63,802 bases of DNA from Flavobacteriales bacterium (GCA_028141885.1 JAOIQU010000004.1:1-63802), one strand, 5' to 3'; counted from the first letter of the stretch, positions 7,105 to 17,138 are shown. Translations and numbers: made by a program. The notes: generated by a model not told the origin, from the letters alone.

Positions 7105-9945
7105 TCATTTGACCATCAAGGGCAGCGTCACCTTCACGTCTCGGATGGATGCCACAACCGTGTAACGACCAGGTGCAAGCGATTGGATGTCCATCACACC
7201 AGTCGTCACCATCGTCAACACTTCTGCCCCCAACACATCGTACAAGACCACTTGGGCCCCAGCGTACTGAAGGTCATCCCAAACGAGTGACACCTGCCCT
7301 TTTGCCGGATTGGGCATGAGCACAGCGTCAACCTCTTCGAGATCCTCGACACTGGACACATTCAAAATTTGCACGGTCCGGACGGCCTCACCTTCGCAGC
7401 CGGTGGCATCTGTTTCGAGCACGTAAACCGCACCAAACATGTCCTCTGTCCCCCACAGCACCGTCACCTCCGTGGTGCCTTGACCCGCGATGATTTCTCC
7501 TCCATTCACTGACCAAGAGAGTGTGCTCCCCGCAACCCCGTTGTAGGTGTAGACAAACTCACTGCCCGCAAACGGAAAGACCGAGCCCGAAACGTTGCCC
7601 ACCCCCATCTCATAGCAAGACCCATCGTCCACATTGGCATCGAGCGTCTCATCGTAGTTGCACGCATCGGGGTCTGTGCAGCCGTAGACAGCGGGAACCC
7701 CGACACAGTTGCAATTCTCGTCAAGGGCATCAAACACCGTCTCATCGTCGCCATCGTCGCACAGCTCTCCAGTCATCATGCACGTGCCGTTGTCCATGTT
7801 GGCTTCTTCGTCGTAGTTGCACGCATTCTCATCGGTGCACCCAAAAATGGCGGGCAAGCAGAAGTTGTGCTCAATCGAAGAACCAAAATCTGCATTCATC
7901 ATTTCAAAGAGCACCATGCCCGTGTTGTCGGTGGCCTGATAATCGCCTTCTGAAAAACACTCCCAGAAGAAATCAGGCGTCAATCCGTTGCCGCCTTGGT
8001 CAAGCAGCCTGAACGTGTAGCAGTCTTGGACCAAGCATTCTGTGACTTGCACCGTGGCCTCTTCTTCCAAATAGGTTCCAGGCAACACTGAGGCCACCAC
8101 TTCCCCGCTCTGTAGACTCACGATTTCCCATGAAACTTCCTCAGGTGCACAATCGAGGGTCAACGTGAAATTGAAATCCACACAAGGAAAGTCACATGAA
8201 CCGTCGTCAATGGTGGCATCGGGATCATAGTTGAAGGCCGTGGGCCCCGTGCATCCTGGGATCAAGGCATCGCATCCTGGAGTGACAATTTCAATGGGAG
8301 CGTCGAAAACCGCCGTGTCCACCGTGTACGAAACGGTGTAGGACGTGCCGGGGAGCAGGCCGCTCCAAACGTGAAATTCGTCATTCGTAATGGCCAAAGA
8401 ATCGCACCCCAACTCACCCGAGGGCGAAGAGATGCAGAGCTCACCCGTGAAGCACAGTGGCGAGCTCATCGTCACCCCCACCTCGATGGTCGTGAGCACA
8501 GAATCCATGGCTGCATCGTACACACAAACGGCCTCCGCTTCCATGGCTTCAGGAAGGCATTCAAGCGGCCCACAGTTCGCCATCAACAGGTTCAACGAAT
8601 TGAACGTATTCAAACGACCGCCTGTCACCGTTTCGCCCACCAGGTTGCTCACCACGTCAACACCCTCGTACAGATGGCCAAGGATGACATCTGCTGTGCC
8701 TTGGGGATCCACCAAAGCTTGCCCCATCAAATCGGGGCATGGTGCGCTGTAAAGCAAGGCAATCGCCCCTGCCACGCACGGGCTGGCGAAGGACGTCCCG
8801 CTCGTGTTGTTGTAACCCGTTGAACCCGAGGGCAAGTAAACGTTGTCGCCAGGCGCAGCCAAGTCAATGGTGGTCGCACCATATCCCGAGAAAGTCCGCA
8901 CGTCTTGGTTGTTGGTGGCTGTCACAGAAACCATGTAAGGTGAGCTGCATCCGGTGGGCATGTCGCCCTGGGTGTCGATGTTGTATTGTTGGTTGGCTGT
9001 GGCTCCGCAATTCAAAATCCCAGCCTCGCCCAAAGTGTCGTAGAACCCACACCAAATGGGATAGTTTGCGGGGTTGGCCAAATCAATGCCCCACGATGCA
9101 TTGGTCGCTACGACAAAGGCTCCGCGAGCCCCTTGGCTTTCGTTGAACAGCACGCGCATCTCGTAGGGGTAATCGTACGCAGCGATCACATTGGCTTCAG
9201 ACAAGCCGCCGAATCCCATGTCCACTTGCATGATTTCGACATCCCAATTCACCCCGACCCCTCCAGAACCGTTGTTGCCCGTGGCACCAATCATCCCGCT
9301 GACAGACGTGCCATGTCCGCCTCCGCCGATGTTGTCGTTGTTGTTTTGGGCATGCCATCCGTTGTAGTCGTCCACGAACCCGTTGTTGTCGTCGTCGATG
9401 CCGTTGTCTGGAATTTCTTGGTCGTTCACCCAATGGTTATCGATGAGGTCGATGTGGTTGTAGTTCGCGCCTCCACCTTCGAGGACCGCAACCACAATGC
9501 GGGTTCCATCGGCCGTTTGGCCTCCTGTGGTGATGTCCCAGGCCAAATCTGAGTCGATGTCGTGGTCGCCGTTCTGCACGTGATGCCACTGCTGGTTCAG
9601 GGCCGGGTCATCAGGAAGCGTTTCCCTGGACTGTACTTCGTGGTTGAATTGCGCGGCCACCAAACGGTCGTCTTTCCGCAACGCACGCAGCATGGCCCAG
9701 TCGTCTGCAGGTGACGTTGAGGAGGGCAATTCGAACAAATGGATTTGCGCCCTCTGAGAAAGTGTGCGTGCGTAATTCAAACCCAACCCTTCGCCCCATT
9801 TTTGGGCGTCCACATCACCTTCAAACCGGACGATGAATTCACCTGGAATTCGGCCCTGTGCGGAGGTGACCGTCGTCAAACAGAATGTTGCGAAGCACAA
9901 TGCTGCGGCCTTGGAGAGAATGGATTGCATGTGGGAGAGGTTCAA
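7105..9945 (-). CDS. T9SS-secreted S8 subtilisin-like protein with Asp-to-Glu in the catalytic triad
   Basis: The 946-residue protein has a signal peptide (1-30, ends TSAQ), a short propeptide, and a subtilase domain with GHGTSVSG (His211), an oxyanion-hole NASWG (Asn282) and GTSFASP (Ser385). At the expected Asp of VAVxDxG it has Glu155 (VVAVLEGGG). Three Cys-rich GCT repeats follow, with a jelly-roll-like insert, a PKD-like domain (about 790-860) and a T9SS type A domain (VLMPNPAKGQ to LPLMVK). It is therefore predicted to be exported across the outer membrane and anchored or released. Whether the Glu supports catalysis is unknown. The start is 59 residues before the PDDPALNQQW segment common in this family. 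Confidence 0.9.
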   Translation of the reverse strand: MNLSHMQSILSKAAALCFATFCLTTVTSAQGRIPGEFIVRFEGDVDAQKWGEGLGLNYARTLSQRAQIHLFELPSSTSPADDWAMLRALRKDDRLVAAQFNHEVQSRETLPDDPALNQQWHHVQNGDHDIDSDLAWDITTGGQTADGTRIVVAVLEGGGANYNHIDLIDNHWVNDQEIPDNGIDDDNNGFVDDYNGWHAQNNNDNIGGGGHGTSVSGMIGATGNNGSGGVGVNWDVEIMQVDMGFGGLSEANVIAAYDYPYEMRVLFNESQGARGAFVVATNASWGIDLANPANYPIWCGFYDTLGEAGILNCGATANQQYNIDTQGDMPTGCSSPYMVSVTATNNQDVRTFSGYGATTIDLAAPGDNVYLPSGSTGYNNTSGTSFASPCVAGAIALLYSAPCPDLMGQALVDPQGTADVILGHLYEGVDVVSNLVGETVTGGRLNTFNSLNLLMANCGPLECLPEAMEAEAVCVYDAAMDSVLTTIEVGVTMSSPLCFTGELCISSPSGELGCDSLAITNDEFHVWSGLLPGTSYTVSYTVDTAVFDAPIEIVTPGCDALIPGCTGPTAFNYDPDATIDDGSCDFPCVDFNFTLTLDCAPEEVSWEIVSLQSGEVVASVLPGTYLEEEATVQVTECLVQDCYTFRLLDQGGNGLTPDFFWECFSEGDYQATDNTGMVLFEMMNADFGSSIEHNFCLPAIFGCTDENACNYDEEANMDNGTCMMTGELCDDGDDETVFDALDENCNCVGVPAVYGCTDPDACNYDETLDANVDDGSCYEMGVGNVSGSVFPFAGSEFVYTYNGVAGSTLSWSVNGGEIIAGQGTTEVTVLWGTEDMFGAVYVLETDATGCEGEAVRTVQILNVSSVEDLEEVDAVLMPNPAKGQVSLVWDDLQYAGAQVVLYDVLGAEVLTMVTTGVMDIQSLAPGRYTVVASIRDVKVTLPLMVK

Positions 9946-10020
9946 TGGATGAACGCGTCAAGATAGGCGGCGTCACTCAATCGAACCTGCATTGAACCAC
10001 GAGGGTTGCATCGCGAGTCC

Positions 10021-12399
10021 TTAGAAGGTCGTGTCGAACCTCAACATCACGTGACGCGGTGCCCCCATGATGCCCGGTCGTGTGCTCACCACCCCGTTCG
10101 TGAGGTTGTTCACAATGAGCGAGAAACGCTGGCCTTTTGGCGCTTCGTAGATCAAGCGAGCGTCCCATCTTTTGGCTCCATTGGTGAATTGTTCGCGGTA
10201 GTTCACCAAACCACCAATCAACTCCTCGAAGTACCAATCCACAGCGTCGATGAACGTTTGGTGGTTCAAGGCAATGCCGGCAGTGAATGGCCCCATGTCC
10301 CATTCCACATCGACCTTCAATGCACCCTTGTTGCGATACTTCAACAGCGACCCCGCCGCCACCAAGCTGTCTCTCGTGTCTCCGAACGAATCGAAGAAGT
10401 TGCTCACGAACACGCCCAAGCTGTCCTGGGCAGGATCGTTGGTCAAATCACCTGCGTAGTTGTATGTGTAGCCCGCCACAGTCCGAAACGGCACGCCAGC
10501 AATTTTGGCGTTGCCTGAAGCGCTGAGCTCAAAACCGGCAATCCGGGTTTGGCCCAAATTGAGAGGTTTGAAGAAGAACATCGGATCCCCTTCAGGGGTG
10601 AACAAAATGGCGTTGTTCGAATCCACTTGAGGGAGCAACGTGTACTCAATCATCTCGTCGTAGTTCAACACAAAGGCTGCAGCTTCAAGCAACAAGCTCA
10701 CCCCTTCCCCTTTGACCTCTTGGACCAGGCCAATTTCCCAATTGTTGCCGGACTCACTGATCAGGTCAACGTTGCCAATGATGTCAATGTTGTCGCCCAA
10801 ACTGCCTTCCACGTAACGCTCAGCCAATGATGCGAAGCGCAGCGACTCGCCATAGGACATCCTTAAGTTGGTGGTTGGGGACAACTCCCTGTTCAAGCCC
10901 AAACGCATAATGGGACCTGAGCTTTCGTCAAAGATGCTCGGAAAAAAGTTGCGTTCCGCCCTGACGCCACCTGCCACCTTCCATCCTCTTTTTGCCCATT
11001 CGATTTGAGAAAACGTCGCGGTGTTGAAGGTGAGCAAATTGATGTCCGGGTATAGACTCGAAAACGACTTTTGAATGGAGCCAAAAGCGCCCAATTGAAC
11101 GGTCACATGTTCGCCAAGCGGACGCATGTAGCGGTACTGCGCCATGGTCAAGTTGCTCGTCATGGTGGGAATGCTGTCCTCGCCATACCTCGACGTTCGA
11201 TAAACCCGTGTCTTCAGTTGATGGGACCCGCCGTTCAAAGGCATGTAGGTGGCCCAAGCGTCGATGTGTCCATTCACCCAACGGTCTTCACTCGACGTTC
11301 CTTCCATGGGCAAAAAGGCACTGGTTGAGAAGTCGTCCCAAAGGATGAACCGACCCATCTGCTGGTACTGCGTTTGAATGCCACCGCCATATTGGAATGT
11401 TGGCGAATGGCGGTGACGGAACTTGACGTTGGCTCGCGCACGTTGCTCATGACCGCCAGACAAGAAGGTCTTGTCTGCGAAAAACGACGCACCTCCCACT
11501 ACATCCACCTTGCCAAAGGCCTGGCGATGCGAAATGTTCATGCCATTGGAAATGGGCGAATAACTGTGGTCCCACCACCGCCAATTGGTGGAATCTGGAT
11601 CGCTGTAGACCCCATTGAAGAGGCTGACCACCGTTTCAGGTTCCGCACCAGGCCACACCGTCCGCATGTGAATGACCCCGTTGGACGCACCTGAACCGTA
11701 GGTGGAGGAAGCCGTGGCTTTGACCACCTCAACTTGTCCGACATGTTCCATCGGCAGGTAGGACCACCAGATTTGGCCCAAATCACCAGACAGCAGTGGC
11801 AAATCGTCCAAAAGCAACTGCACTCGACTTCCCACACCGTAGGCGTATCCGCTTCCACCGCGAATGCTCACCTGGTCGTCCATGATGGACACACCCGGCG
11901 TTTTGGACACAAGTCCCTTCAAATCGAGCGCATTCCCATTTTCCGCGAGGTACGGCTTCAGCACGGTCACCGGCACCGTTTCCTCTTGGACCGTGGATCC
12001 AGTGATGCTCGCCGTCACCACAACGGCATCAAGCGCTTCCGCTTGGGGGACGAGCTTCACCACGCCACCGTTCTTCTCGATGGCTTGGCACGACTTCTTC
12101 ACTGTTTCGTACCCCACAAAACTGAATGTGGCCCAGCACGCATTTGGACATTGCGTCTCGGCAATGAGGTTGGGAAATGTCCCATCCACGGAGGTGGCGA
12201 GTGCGCTGTTGTCGGAAGGCGAACCTTCGCAGCCAAATTGGACGGTCACACCTGGCAAAGGAGAACCGGAGGTGGTTTGGGCGGATGAGGATGCATCCAG
12301 GACAACCCAAGCAGTGCCTTGTTGAGCCCATGAAGAGAGGCTCGACATGCACAAGGTGACCAGAAACGCCCAAGCGACTTGGCTTTGAGATGAAGTCAT
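10021..12399 (-). CDS. TonB-dependent outer membrane receptor
   Basis: A 792-residue protein with a signal peptide (ends SSWAQ), a carboxypeptidase-regulatory-like domain (about 30-115) holding four cysteines, then a plug domain starting near DAVVVTAS and including VSIRGGSGYAYG, and a beta-barrel that ends in an aromatic residue (RFDTTF), as outer membrane barrels do. It takes up a ligand using TonB/ExbBD energy; the substrate is unknown, although a plug of this vitamin B12/iron-receptor type suggests a metal complex or small molecule. A divergent lipoprotein gene starts 88 bases away. A TTTG-ending box (12404-12411) sits 4 bases before the ATG. Confidence 0.92.
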   Translation of the reverse strand: MTSSQSQVAWAFLVTLCMSSLSSWAQQGTAWVVLDASSSAQTTSGSPLPGVTVQFGCEGSPSDNSALATSVDGTFPNLIAETQCPNACWATFSFVGYETVKKSCQAIEKNGGVVKLVPQAEALDAVVVTASITGSTVQEETVPVTVLKPYLAENGNALDLKGLVSKTPGVSIMDDQVSIRGGSGYAYGVGSRVQLLLDDLPLLSGDLGQIWWSYLPMEHVGQVEVVKATASSTYGSGASNGVIHMRTVWPGAEPETVVSLFNGVYSDPDSTNWRWWDHSYSPISNGMNISHRQAFGKVDVVGGASFFADKTFLSGGHEQRARANVKFRHRHSPTFQYGGGIQTQYQQMGRFILWDDFSTSAFLPMEGTSSEDRWVNGHIDAWATYMPLNGGSHQLKTRVYRTSRYGEDSIPTMTSNLTMAQYRYMRPLGEHVTVQLGAFGSIQKSFSSLYPDINLLTFNTATFSQIEWAKRGWKVAGGVRAERNFFPSIFDESSGPIMRLGLNRELSPTTNLRMSYGESLRFASLAERYVEGSLGDNIDIIGNVDLISESGNNWEIGLVQEVKGEGVSLLLEAAAFVLNYDEMIEYTLLPQVDSNNAILFTPEGDPMFFFKPLNLGQTRIAGFELSASGNAKIAGVPFRTVAGYTYNYAGDLTNDPAQDSLGVFVSNFFDSFGDTRDSLVAAGSLLKYRNKGALKVDVEWDMGPFTAGIALNHQTFIDAVDWYFEELIGGLVNYREQFTNGAKRWDARLIYEAPKGQRFSLIVNNLTNGVVSTRPGIMGAPRHVMLRFDTTF

Positions 12400-12475
12400 G
12401 ATGCAAAATGCATTGAAATCAGTGCATTGAGATCATCGTGCAACACGAATTGTTCACGCCCAACAGATTCTTTCT

Positions 12476-12483
12476 CACTTTCG
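12476..12483 (+). promoter_or_regulatory. Putative -7 element (CACTTTCG), 4 bases before start
   Basis: The octamer resembles TAnnTTTG (first base and seventh base differ) and ends 4 bases before the ATG at 12488, the spacing that recurs through the window. Confidence 0.4.
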
Positions 12484-12487
12484 CACC

Positions 12488-13549
12488 ATGAGAAGAACGA
12501 TGTGGACCTTGAGCGTGATCGCGGCATGCGCGGGTTGCGGAACCGCGGATTCTGAATGGGCGCAATGGGAAGTGCCATGCCGCGTGCGAACGCTTGACGT
12601 GAAGTCTGAGGGACACATCCGGTATGCAGGATCTGACGGCTGGGTCGGCCAAACTCAAGACGGCGGAGCGCACTGGACCCAGCAACAATGGATGGCGCCC
12701 GACAGCACAACGCCCTCCTTCCGCGCGTCTTCCTTCTCCGGAAAACATTGGTTCGCTGCCGGCATTGCTTCGCCAGCATGGATTGCACGCGCAAAGGACT
12801 CTGCGATGCATCCCGAATGGGTTCACCACGACACCAGCGCTGCTGTGTTCTTGGATGCCATGGCGTGGTGGGATGCAGACGAAGGGTTGGTGTTTGGGGA
12901 TCCCGTGAACGGTTGTTTGACCTTGCTCGTCACTCGCGACGGAGGCCAAACTTGGACCCAAACCCCATACAATGACACCCTCCAACCTTTGGAGGGTGAG
13001 GCCGGATTTGCAGCTTCGAATGGCAACATTTGCATTCAAGGGGACACCGCATGGGTGTTCACCGGAGGACGCACTTCACGGTGCTTTCGGAGCACCGATC
13101 GCGGTCACTCGTGGACGGTGACCTCCCTTCCCATACGCCAAGGTGGAACGATGACCGGCGTGTTCAGTGCCTCGTTTGCCGACGCGCAACATGGTCTGGC
13201 CATGGGTGGAAATTGGGAAGACCCTGAAAACAACCGTGGCAACCTGATCTCGACCGCGGATGGCGGCACTTCATGGTCGTCGATTGCGGAGGGCACGGGG
13301 CCAGGTTACCGTTCGTGCATCATCCACCACCCCCAACAGCGCAATGAAGTCGTCTGTGTTGGCAACCTCGGGATTGACGTGAGCATGGACGGCGGCAACC
13401 GCTGGACACATGTGAGTGACAGCAGTCAATACGTCGCCCGATTTTCTCCAGATGGCCGTACCTTGTGGATGGCGGGAAACCGGCATGTCACTCGGTGCGA
13501 ATGGCACGTGCTGACTGCTGCGCACGACTTCAACCATGGCGACGATTGA
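12488..13549 (+). CDS. Lipoprotein with BNR/Asp-box (sialidase-like or Ycf48-like) beta-propeller
   Basis: A 353-residue protein with a short signal sequence and a lipobox (IAAC, Cys14). Several Asp-box repeats are visible: TQDGGAHWT, TRDGGQTWT, STDRGHSWT, STADGGTSW and SMDGGNRWT, spaced as in a propeller. Proteins of this type are often called 'oxidoreductase' in Bacteroidota genomes, with no biochemical support; a binding or assembly role is equally possible. It is divergent from the TonB receptor and its last 14 bases overlap the start of the next gene, implying a two-gene operon. Confidence 0.75.
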   Translation: MRRTMWTLSVIAACAGCGTADSEWAQWEVPCRVRTLDVKSEGHIRYAGSDGWVGQTQDGGAHWTQQQWMAPDSTTPSFRASSFSGKHWFAAGIASPAWIARAKDSAMHPEWVHHDTSAAVFLDAMAWWDADEGLVFGDPVNGCLTLLVTRDGGQTWTQTPYNDTLQPLEGEAGFAASNGNICIQGDTAWVFTGGRTSRCFRSTDRGHSWTVTSLPIRQGGTMTGVFSASFADAQHGLAMGGNWEDPENNRGNLISTADGGTSWSSIAEGTGPGYRSCIIHHPQQRNEVVCVGNLGIDVSMDGGNRWTHVSDSSQYVARFSPDGRTLWMAGNRHVTRCEWHVLTAAHDFNHGDD

Positions 13550-14828
13550 CCAGAACCCAGAACACCTTGACGCACTCGCAAAGGAAGTGAGTCGCGTCTC
13601 AGGCCTGGACGTCACGTGCACGAGAGATTGTGAGGTGTTGGGCGATGAGTTGCGTGCATTTGATGGACGGTTTGCGGTGAGCACTTCAACACTCCGCAGG
13701 TTTTTTGGGCTGATCCCCAAAAAGGGGAACTATTCCACCAACACCTTGAACACCTTGGCCCGATATGTCGGTTACGCGTCGTTCAGAGCTTGGAGTCAAC
13801 GGCAGCAGTCTGAGGGGCCGATCCCAAACGACCAAGAGCGTTCTTTCGGACCGATCGCAGAATCAGCCCAAGAGAAATCGCCACGCATGTGGTCTAACCA
13901 AGAAGCGCAGGCTCAAGTTGAGCGGTTTGTCAAACGGTTTGGTGACCCCAAGGACTTTCAGCTGACGACGCGCGAGTTTCGGAGGCTCAAAGAAGCCGTG
14001 TTCACCATCTACGAACGTGGCACGATGGACATGGGTCTGTGGCTCAAGGGGACTGAAAACCCCCATCTGGTTCGTTTCATCGTGGAGCAATTTCCACCTC
14101 TGGACTTCTTGGCCTCCTTTGGCCAAACCATGGTCGACTCTTACGCCGAACAAGCAACCTCACCAGGTGAAATTGTCTTTGCCCAAAGCCTTAGAGCTGC
14201 GGGGCTCGTGGCGCAGGATGCCCCATGGAATCGTGTACTTGGGGCATTCCCGAGAATCCATCAACTCAACCCCGGCGTTCATCCACTCGTTCAATCTCGA
14301 CAACTGGGCATTGCCATGCTCGCACAAAGCGAAGGACATGGTCTGGATCCAGGGGAAGTGTCTGCCGCTGACCTTGCCATGGAAGGCCTTCTCAACGAGC
14401 GTAAGCTCTGGCCTCGCTGGGCGAATCAAAGCTGCTACTTCGCATTCAACCTGGCAGATTGGGCCATTCTTAGCGGTGAACATCACGTTGTCCGTGCGAT
14501 CAGTCAGAACATCGAGGAATTTCAGTCTTCACAAGATTGGTACAACCGAGACTCAGATTTGGACACCATTTTGAATCTCCGCCAAGCATGGAATTGGATC
14601 GCCTTGGGCCAAAAGCCAAAGGCAACCGAACTTCTGCAAAGCCTTGACTGGTGGTCGTTTGAGTCCATGGAAACGAGAACGCTCTCAATGTGGTACCACA
14701 GTGCGAAGTGGGTGCTCAACATCGAACCGATGGAAGTCTGCAAGGCGAACATGGAACAAGCTGCATCCGTCACCCAGTACCACGGCTTGAAGCGGCGCAT
14801 CTTGGGGCTGGTGGAACAACACCTCTGA
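13536..14828 (+). CDS. Cytoplasmic protein of unknown function with an N-terminal helical domain
   Basis: A 430-residue soluble protein with no signal peptide and no membrane segment. Residues 1-85 hold a pattern (STSTLRRFFGLIPKKGNYS, then TLNTLARYVGYASFRAW) seen at the N-terminus of many Bacteroidota proteins of unknown role; it resembles a small DNA-binding-like helical domain. The rest is Trp-rich and helical, perhaps of a TPR-like type, without a recognised motif. It overlaps the preceding lipoprotein gene by 14 bases, so the two are probably translated together. Function not recognised. Confidence 0.7.
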   Translation: MATIDQNPEHLDALAKEVSRVSGLDVTCTRDCEVLGDELRAFDGRFAVSTSTLRRFFGLIPKKGNYSTNTLNTLARYVGYASFRAWSQRQQSEGPIPNDQERSFGPIAESAQEKSPRMWSNQEAQAQVERFVKRFGDPKDFQLTTREFRRLKEAVFTIYERGTMDMGLWLKGTENPHLVRFIVEQFPPLDFLASFGQTMVDSYAEQATSPGEIVFAQSLRAAGLVAQDAPWNRVLGAFPRIHQLNPGVHPLVQSRQLGIAMLAQSEGHGLDPGEVSAADLAMEGLLNERKLWPRWANQSCYFAFNLADWAILSGEHHVVRAISQNIEEFQSSQDWYNRDSDLDTILNLRQAWNWIALGQKPKATELLQSLDWWSFESMETRTLSMWYHSAKWVLNIEPMEVCKANMEQAASVTQYHGLKRRILGLVEQHL

Positions 14829-14831
14829 CAC

Positions 14832-14858
14832 AAAAAAAGACCTGGCTGGCCAAGTCTT
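14832..14858. terminator. Probable terminator between convergent genes
   Basis: AAGACxTGG (14837-14845) pairs with CCAxGTCTT (14850-14858) around a 4-base loop. Seven A's on the left form a T-run for minus-strand transcripts, so it probably serves the nitroreductase gene ending at 14978, and perhaps the plus-strand gene ending at 14828. Confidence 0.5.
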
Positions 14859-14977
14859 CCTTTCAAACGAACTTTTGGTTCAGGTGCCCCCTCTCCGAGG
14901 CTGCGAACAAATGTTTCGCATTTCTTAGCCCTATCATAATCTTGAACAAAAAAGAACACAAAAGAACTGATGTGACC

Positions 14978-15742
14978 TCAATGCTCATGAAAAAAGGTCT
15001 CTCGCGCAAAGCGGAAACGTTCCCGATACACCCCTTTCTCCGTGCGCTTGCCCGCTGAGACCACCATGCACACCTCAGCTTTCCGGGGAAGTGACAAAAT
15101 GCGTTTGACCCTTTTGCTGTCCATCCCTTCCATCGGACAAGTGTCGTAGCCCTCTGCCCTCATCGCAAGCATGAAGTGAGCTGCCGACAGAGCCGTGCTC
15201 TTGTGCGCCCAAACCCGCATGTCGCCCCAACCGATCGGTTCCCGTGGCGTGGCCTTGCTCAACCCACGAATGGGAAACCAAACCCTCTTGACCCACGCAA
15301 ACGCACCTTGGGTGTAGGCAATGCGCGTGATCTTGGTGAAATACTGGTACACCCGTTCTGGCATGTTGCCACGGCGGTCGAATTCCTGAAGGGTCCAAGC
15401 ATTGTTGCGCTTCCACAAATCAGGCCTTGCCACGAACACAAACAACTCGGGAGCCGTCGCAGCCGCAGGCTGTCCGAGACACGCTTCAACAAGCAGGCTC
15501 TTCTTTCGATCGTCCTTCACTCTGTAAAGCTCCCAGCATTGCAAATTGGACGAATTCGGAGCTTTCTGTGCCGCGTCGACCACGCGCGCAATCACGTCAT
15601 CAGGCACTTCATCTTTTGCGTAAATGCGCGTGCTTCGCCTCGAATCGACCACATCGTAAAACGCCTGCGTATCCAGCTCGGGCATCTCAGCCGCAGGCGC
15701 TTGTTCGGTTCCGATTGACGAGAACATTTTGACCTTCACCAT
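14978..15742 (-). CDS. Nitroreductase-family flavoprotein
   Basis: FMN-dependent NAD(P)H oxidoreductase of the nitroreductase fold. The 254-residue protein has the opening FMN-binding pattern VDSRRSTRIYAKDEVP (about 32-47) and QKAPNSSNLQCWEL (about 59-72), a central helical region and the C-terminal GYDTCPMEGMD block followed by an LPRKAEVCMVVSAG strand. The physiological substrate is unknown. The start ATG at 15742 fits a GACCTTTG element four bases upstream; a second Met five codons later is possible. It ends convergent with the unknown gene at 14828. Confidence 0.85.
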   Translation of the reverse strand: MVKVKMFSSIGTEQAPAAEMPELDTQAFYDVVDSRRSTRIYAKDEVPDDVIARVVDAAQKAPNSSNLQCWELYRVKDDRKKSLLVEACLGQPAAATAPELFVFVARPDLWKRNNAWTLQEFDRRGNMPERVYQYFTKITRIAYTQGAFAWVKRVWFPIRGLSKATPREPIGWGDMRVWAHKSTALSAAHFMLAMRAEGYDTCPMEGMDSKRVKRILSLPRKAEVCMVVSAGKRTEKGVYRERFRFARETFFHEH

Positions 15743-15746
15743 GGTA

Positions 15747-15754
15747 CAAAGGTC
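15747..15754 (-). promoter_or_regulatory. Putative -7 element (GACCTTTG) of the nitroreductase gene
   Basis: GACCTTTG lies 4 bases before the ATG at 15742. It matches TAnnTTTG except at the first base. Confidence 0.45.
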
Positions 15755-15794
15755 GAGCTCAAAGGGCGCCGGAAGGCCCCTTTGTGGGTCATTC

Positions 15795-17138
15795 TCATGA
15801 AAGTTGCTCCAAAATCACCGAAGGCTGGCTCTGGTCGCCGTCCCAATGCAGGCTCCGCAAAAACCGAGATTCAGCGCGCTCCCAACCCTGCTCTGAGGCG
15901 GCATGGATCAGGGCGATATCCTTTCCTGCCTGAAAACGTGTTCCCACTTGCGGCAGGCCACTGAGACCCACTGCGGGATCGATGACGGCATCAGGAATGG
16001 TCCTTCCCCCGCCGAGTTCAACCACGGTCATGCCCACTTGTCTGACGTCGTATCCCGTCAACGTCCCTGAGCGCGGTGCACGCACAGGTTTGACAATCGG
16101 GGCTTGCGCCAAAACCTTTTCAGGGTCGTCGGTCACCCTGGGGTCGCCGCCCATCGCTTCGATTTGCTCAGCCCAGATTTCTAGGGCACGGCCGTTGTCC
16201 CGAACATTCTCCAGAATCTGACGCGCTTCCTCTGTCGTCGTGCATTGGTCGGCTTGAACAAGCAATCGAGCGCCCAGGGCAAGGACCACTTCGTCAAGAC
16301 GAGGATGACGTGACGCCGGGTCTCGGAAATAGTCTACGGCTTCTTTGACCTCAAGGGCGTTTCCAGCCGACCAAGCCAATGGCACGGACATGTCGGTCAA
16401 CAGCGCTGAAGTTTTCATGCCCGCACCGTTGCCCACTGCCACCATGCTCTCTGCCAGCTGGCGCGCCAAGGCCACGTTTTGAAGCACCGCGCCATTGCCG
16501 CACTTCACATCCAAAACCAGATGTTCCAGTCCTGCGGCAAGTTTCTTGGACACAATGGAGGCCGTGATCAAACCGAGGTGTTCGACCGTCGCTGTGACGT
16601 CGCGTGTCGCGTACATCCTTCGGTCGGCTGGGGCAAGCTCTTCCGTTTGACGCACAATGGAAAATCCATGCGTCTCGACCACCTTTTGGAAATGCGCAAT
16701 GGTGACGCCCGTTTGGTACCCTGGAATGGCCTCCAGCTTGTCAATCGTCCCTCCCGTATGGGCCAAACCACGTCCCGCAATCATCGGCATATGAACGCCA
16801 CATGCCGCGAGCATGGGTGCCAGCATGAGCGACACCGTGTCTCCCACCCCGCCAGTGCTGTGTTTGTCCAGGATGGGTCCGCGCAATCTGCTTCGATCCC
16901 ACTGAAGAACCTTCCCAGAATCCCGCACAGCGAGCGTCAAAGCAACGCGTTCGTCGACGTTCAAATCTTGGAAAAAGACCGCCATCGAAAACGCCGCGAT
17001 TTGGGCCTCTGACACGGCCCCTGACGTGATCCCCTGCACAAAAGCCTCAATTTCCTCCATCGACAGCACTTGGCCATCTCGCTTTTTGCGAATCCATTCT
17101 TGGGGCAGCCCCACATGTTTGGCGCCAGAACTGCTCAT
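15795..17138 (-). CDS. deoA: Thymidine (pyrimidine-nucleoside) phosphorylase
   Basis: Splits thymidine (or other pyrimidine nucleosides) with phosphate into base and pentose-1-phosphate. The 447-residue protein has LPQEWIRKKRDGQVLSMEEI at its start, the phosphate/glycine loop KHSTGGVGDTVSL, and the family signature GRGLAHTGGTIDKLE. Its length is normal for DeoA/Pdp. The ATG at 17136-17138 overlaps the stop codon of the upstream nucleoside transporter (ATGA), so uptake and cleavage are translationally coupled. A longer in-frame reading to 17306 only overlaps the transporter gene and was rejected. Confidence 0.93.
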   Translation of the reverse strand: MSSSGAKHVGLPQEWIRKKRDGQVLSMEEIEAFVQGITSGAVSEAQIAAFSMAVFFQDLNVDERVALTLAVRDSGKVLQWDRSRLRGPILDKHSTGGVGDTVSLMLAPMLAACGVHMPMIAGRGLAHTGGTIDKLEAIPGYQTGVTIAHFQKVVETHGFSIVRQTEELAPADRRMYATRDVTATVEHLGLITASIVSKKLAAGLEHLVLDVKCGNGAVLQNVALARQLAESMVAVGNGAGMKTSALLTDMSVPLAWSAGNALEVKEAVDYFRDPASRHPRLDEVVLALGARLLVQADQCTTTEEARQILENVRDNGRALEIWAEQIEAMGGDPRVTDDPEKVLAQAPIVKPVRAPRSGTLTGYDVRQVGMTVVELGGGRTIPDAVIDPAVGLSGLPQVGTRFQAGKDIALIHAASEQGWERAESRFLRSLHWDGDQSQPSVILEQLS

